Shown piece after piece: positions 5,614 to 5,839 of a DNA stretch of 5,839 nt (position 1 is the stretch's first letter; the number at the start of each line of letters is the position of its first letter). The notes below the pieces were generated by a model. That model saw only the letters and a list, made by a program, of their open reading frames with translations, was not told where the DNA came from and made no database searches. This DNA is from Endomicrobium sp. (GTDB taxonomy: Bacteria; Elusimicrobiota; Endomicrobiia; Endomicrobiales; Endomicrobiaceae). The translations under genes were made by a program, and so were the position numbers. The DNA is taken from NCBI GenBank assembly GCA_031277075.1, contig JAISLV010000040.1:1-5839 (forward strand), written 5' to 3'.

Positions 5614-5619
5614 CTCCTT
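5614..5619 (-). promoter_or_regulatory. Ribosome binding site that fixes the MGMT-like start
   Basis: On the minus strand this is AAGGAG, 7 bases from the ATG at 5606. No comparable site precedes the upstream in-frame start at 5657, so translation should begin at 5606. Confidence 0.85.
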
Positions 5620-5627
5620 GTGGTGAA

Positions 5628-5652
5628 AAAAGATGTATAGAGGCATGGAAAC
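5628..5652 (-). repeat. Leader motif shared with the lipM-like gene, copy 2
   Basis: This copy matches 4857-4881 with two differences in 25 bases. It lies 21 bases upstream of the MGMT-like ATG, just outside the ribosome binding site, and joins directly to repeat R4. TATACA within it is a possible weak -10 box on the minus strand. Confidence 0.72.
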
Positions 5653-5768
5653 GGCAAAAGGCAAAGGCAGATACTGAAACAAGTTCAGTATGACGGACTT
5701 TAAGGCAAAAGCAACTACGAATACCCCGTCAACTCCGCTGCCACTCCTTTTTGAAAAAAGGGGAATTA
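5651..5768 (+). repeat. Repeat R4, 118-base tandem unit with inverted palindrome and module S2
   Basis: R4 begins ACGGCAAAAGGCAAAGGCAG and then carries a palindrome at 5671-5691 (arms ATACTGAA and TTCAGTAT, loop ACAAG). After a spacer comes the S2 hairpin module, with CTCCTTTTT paired to AAAAAGGGG within 5744-5763. The palindrome and its GGCAAAGGCAG side are the reverse complement of the R1-R3 version, so R3 and R4 form inverted flanks around the MGMT-like gene. Confidence 0.9.
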
Positions 5769-5839
5769 ACGGCAAAAGGCAAAGGCAGATACTGAAACAA
5801 GTTCAGTATGACGGACTTTGAGGCAAAAGCAACTACGAA
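5769..5839 (+). repeat. Repeat R5, second copy of the 118-base unit, cut by window edge
   Basis: The 71 visible bases match 5651-5721 except for one substitution (A at 5702, G at 5820). The palindrome is at 5789-5809. More copies may follow beyond the window. Confidence 0.92.

Noticed and set aside
5607..5657. N-terminal extension of the MGMT-like protein from 5657
   Set aside because: The extension is encoded by the ribosome binding site and the 25-base leader repeat, while the ATG at 5606 has an AAGGAG at ideal distance.
5035..5839. CRISPR array suggested by the repeated palindromes
   Set aside because: The units are 118-120 bases long and conserved along their whole length, with no variable spacers of 30-40 bases and no cas genes.

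Overview
The window is bacterial. Every gene I can support lies on the minus strand. Read in the direction of transcription (right to left) the order is: a small MGMT-type DNA alkyltransferase, a LipM/LplA-family octanoyl or lipoyl transferase, recG, coaD, pilT, and the first 60 codons of a type IV pilin-like gene that runs off the left edge. The pilin start (a short leader, then FSAIELL, later a YYGDH segment) and the pilT neighbour recall the pilin-rich genomes of Elusimicrobiota such as Endomicrobium and Elusimicrobium. That placement is an impression from memory and needs a database search.

The left two thirds (1-3980) are dense, ordinary core genes. recG is full length. coaD has its own near-consensus promoter only 9 bases upstream of its ATG, so its mRNA should be leaderless or almost so. 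pilT starts inside the last codons of coaD (13-base overlap) and the pilin gene follows 31 bases after pilT, so coaD, pilT and the pilin gene look like one transcription unit.

The right third (about 3981-5839) is different. Two unrelated single-gene units, lipM-like and MGMT-like, sit in a bed of repeats. Three copies of a 120-base unit (R1, R2, R3) lie on the downstream side. R1 and R3 begin within a few bases of the stop codons of the two genes, and each copy carries an intrinsic terminator that reads on the minus strand, followed by an 8-base-arm palindrome. On the upstream side both genes share a 25-base leader motif (23 of 25 identical) and a second repeat module with its own hairpin. 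Beyond the MGMT-like gene, a 118-base unit (R4, R5) is tandemly repeated to the window edge. It carries a version of the same palindrome in inverted orientation, with two compensated base-pair changes in the stem.

The most interesting observation is therefore this cassette-like layout: two unrelated genes, each framed by the same kinds of 5' and 3' repeat. I see no integrase, transposase, CRISPR array, tRNA or rRNA in the window. Whether this is a mobile or repeat-propagated system, or simply two genes in a repeat-rich intergenic zone, cannot be decided from the window alone.
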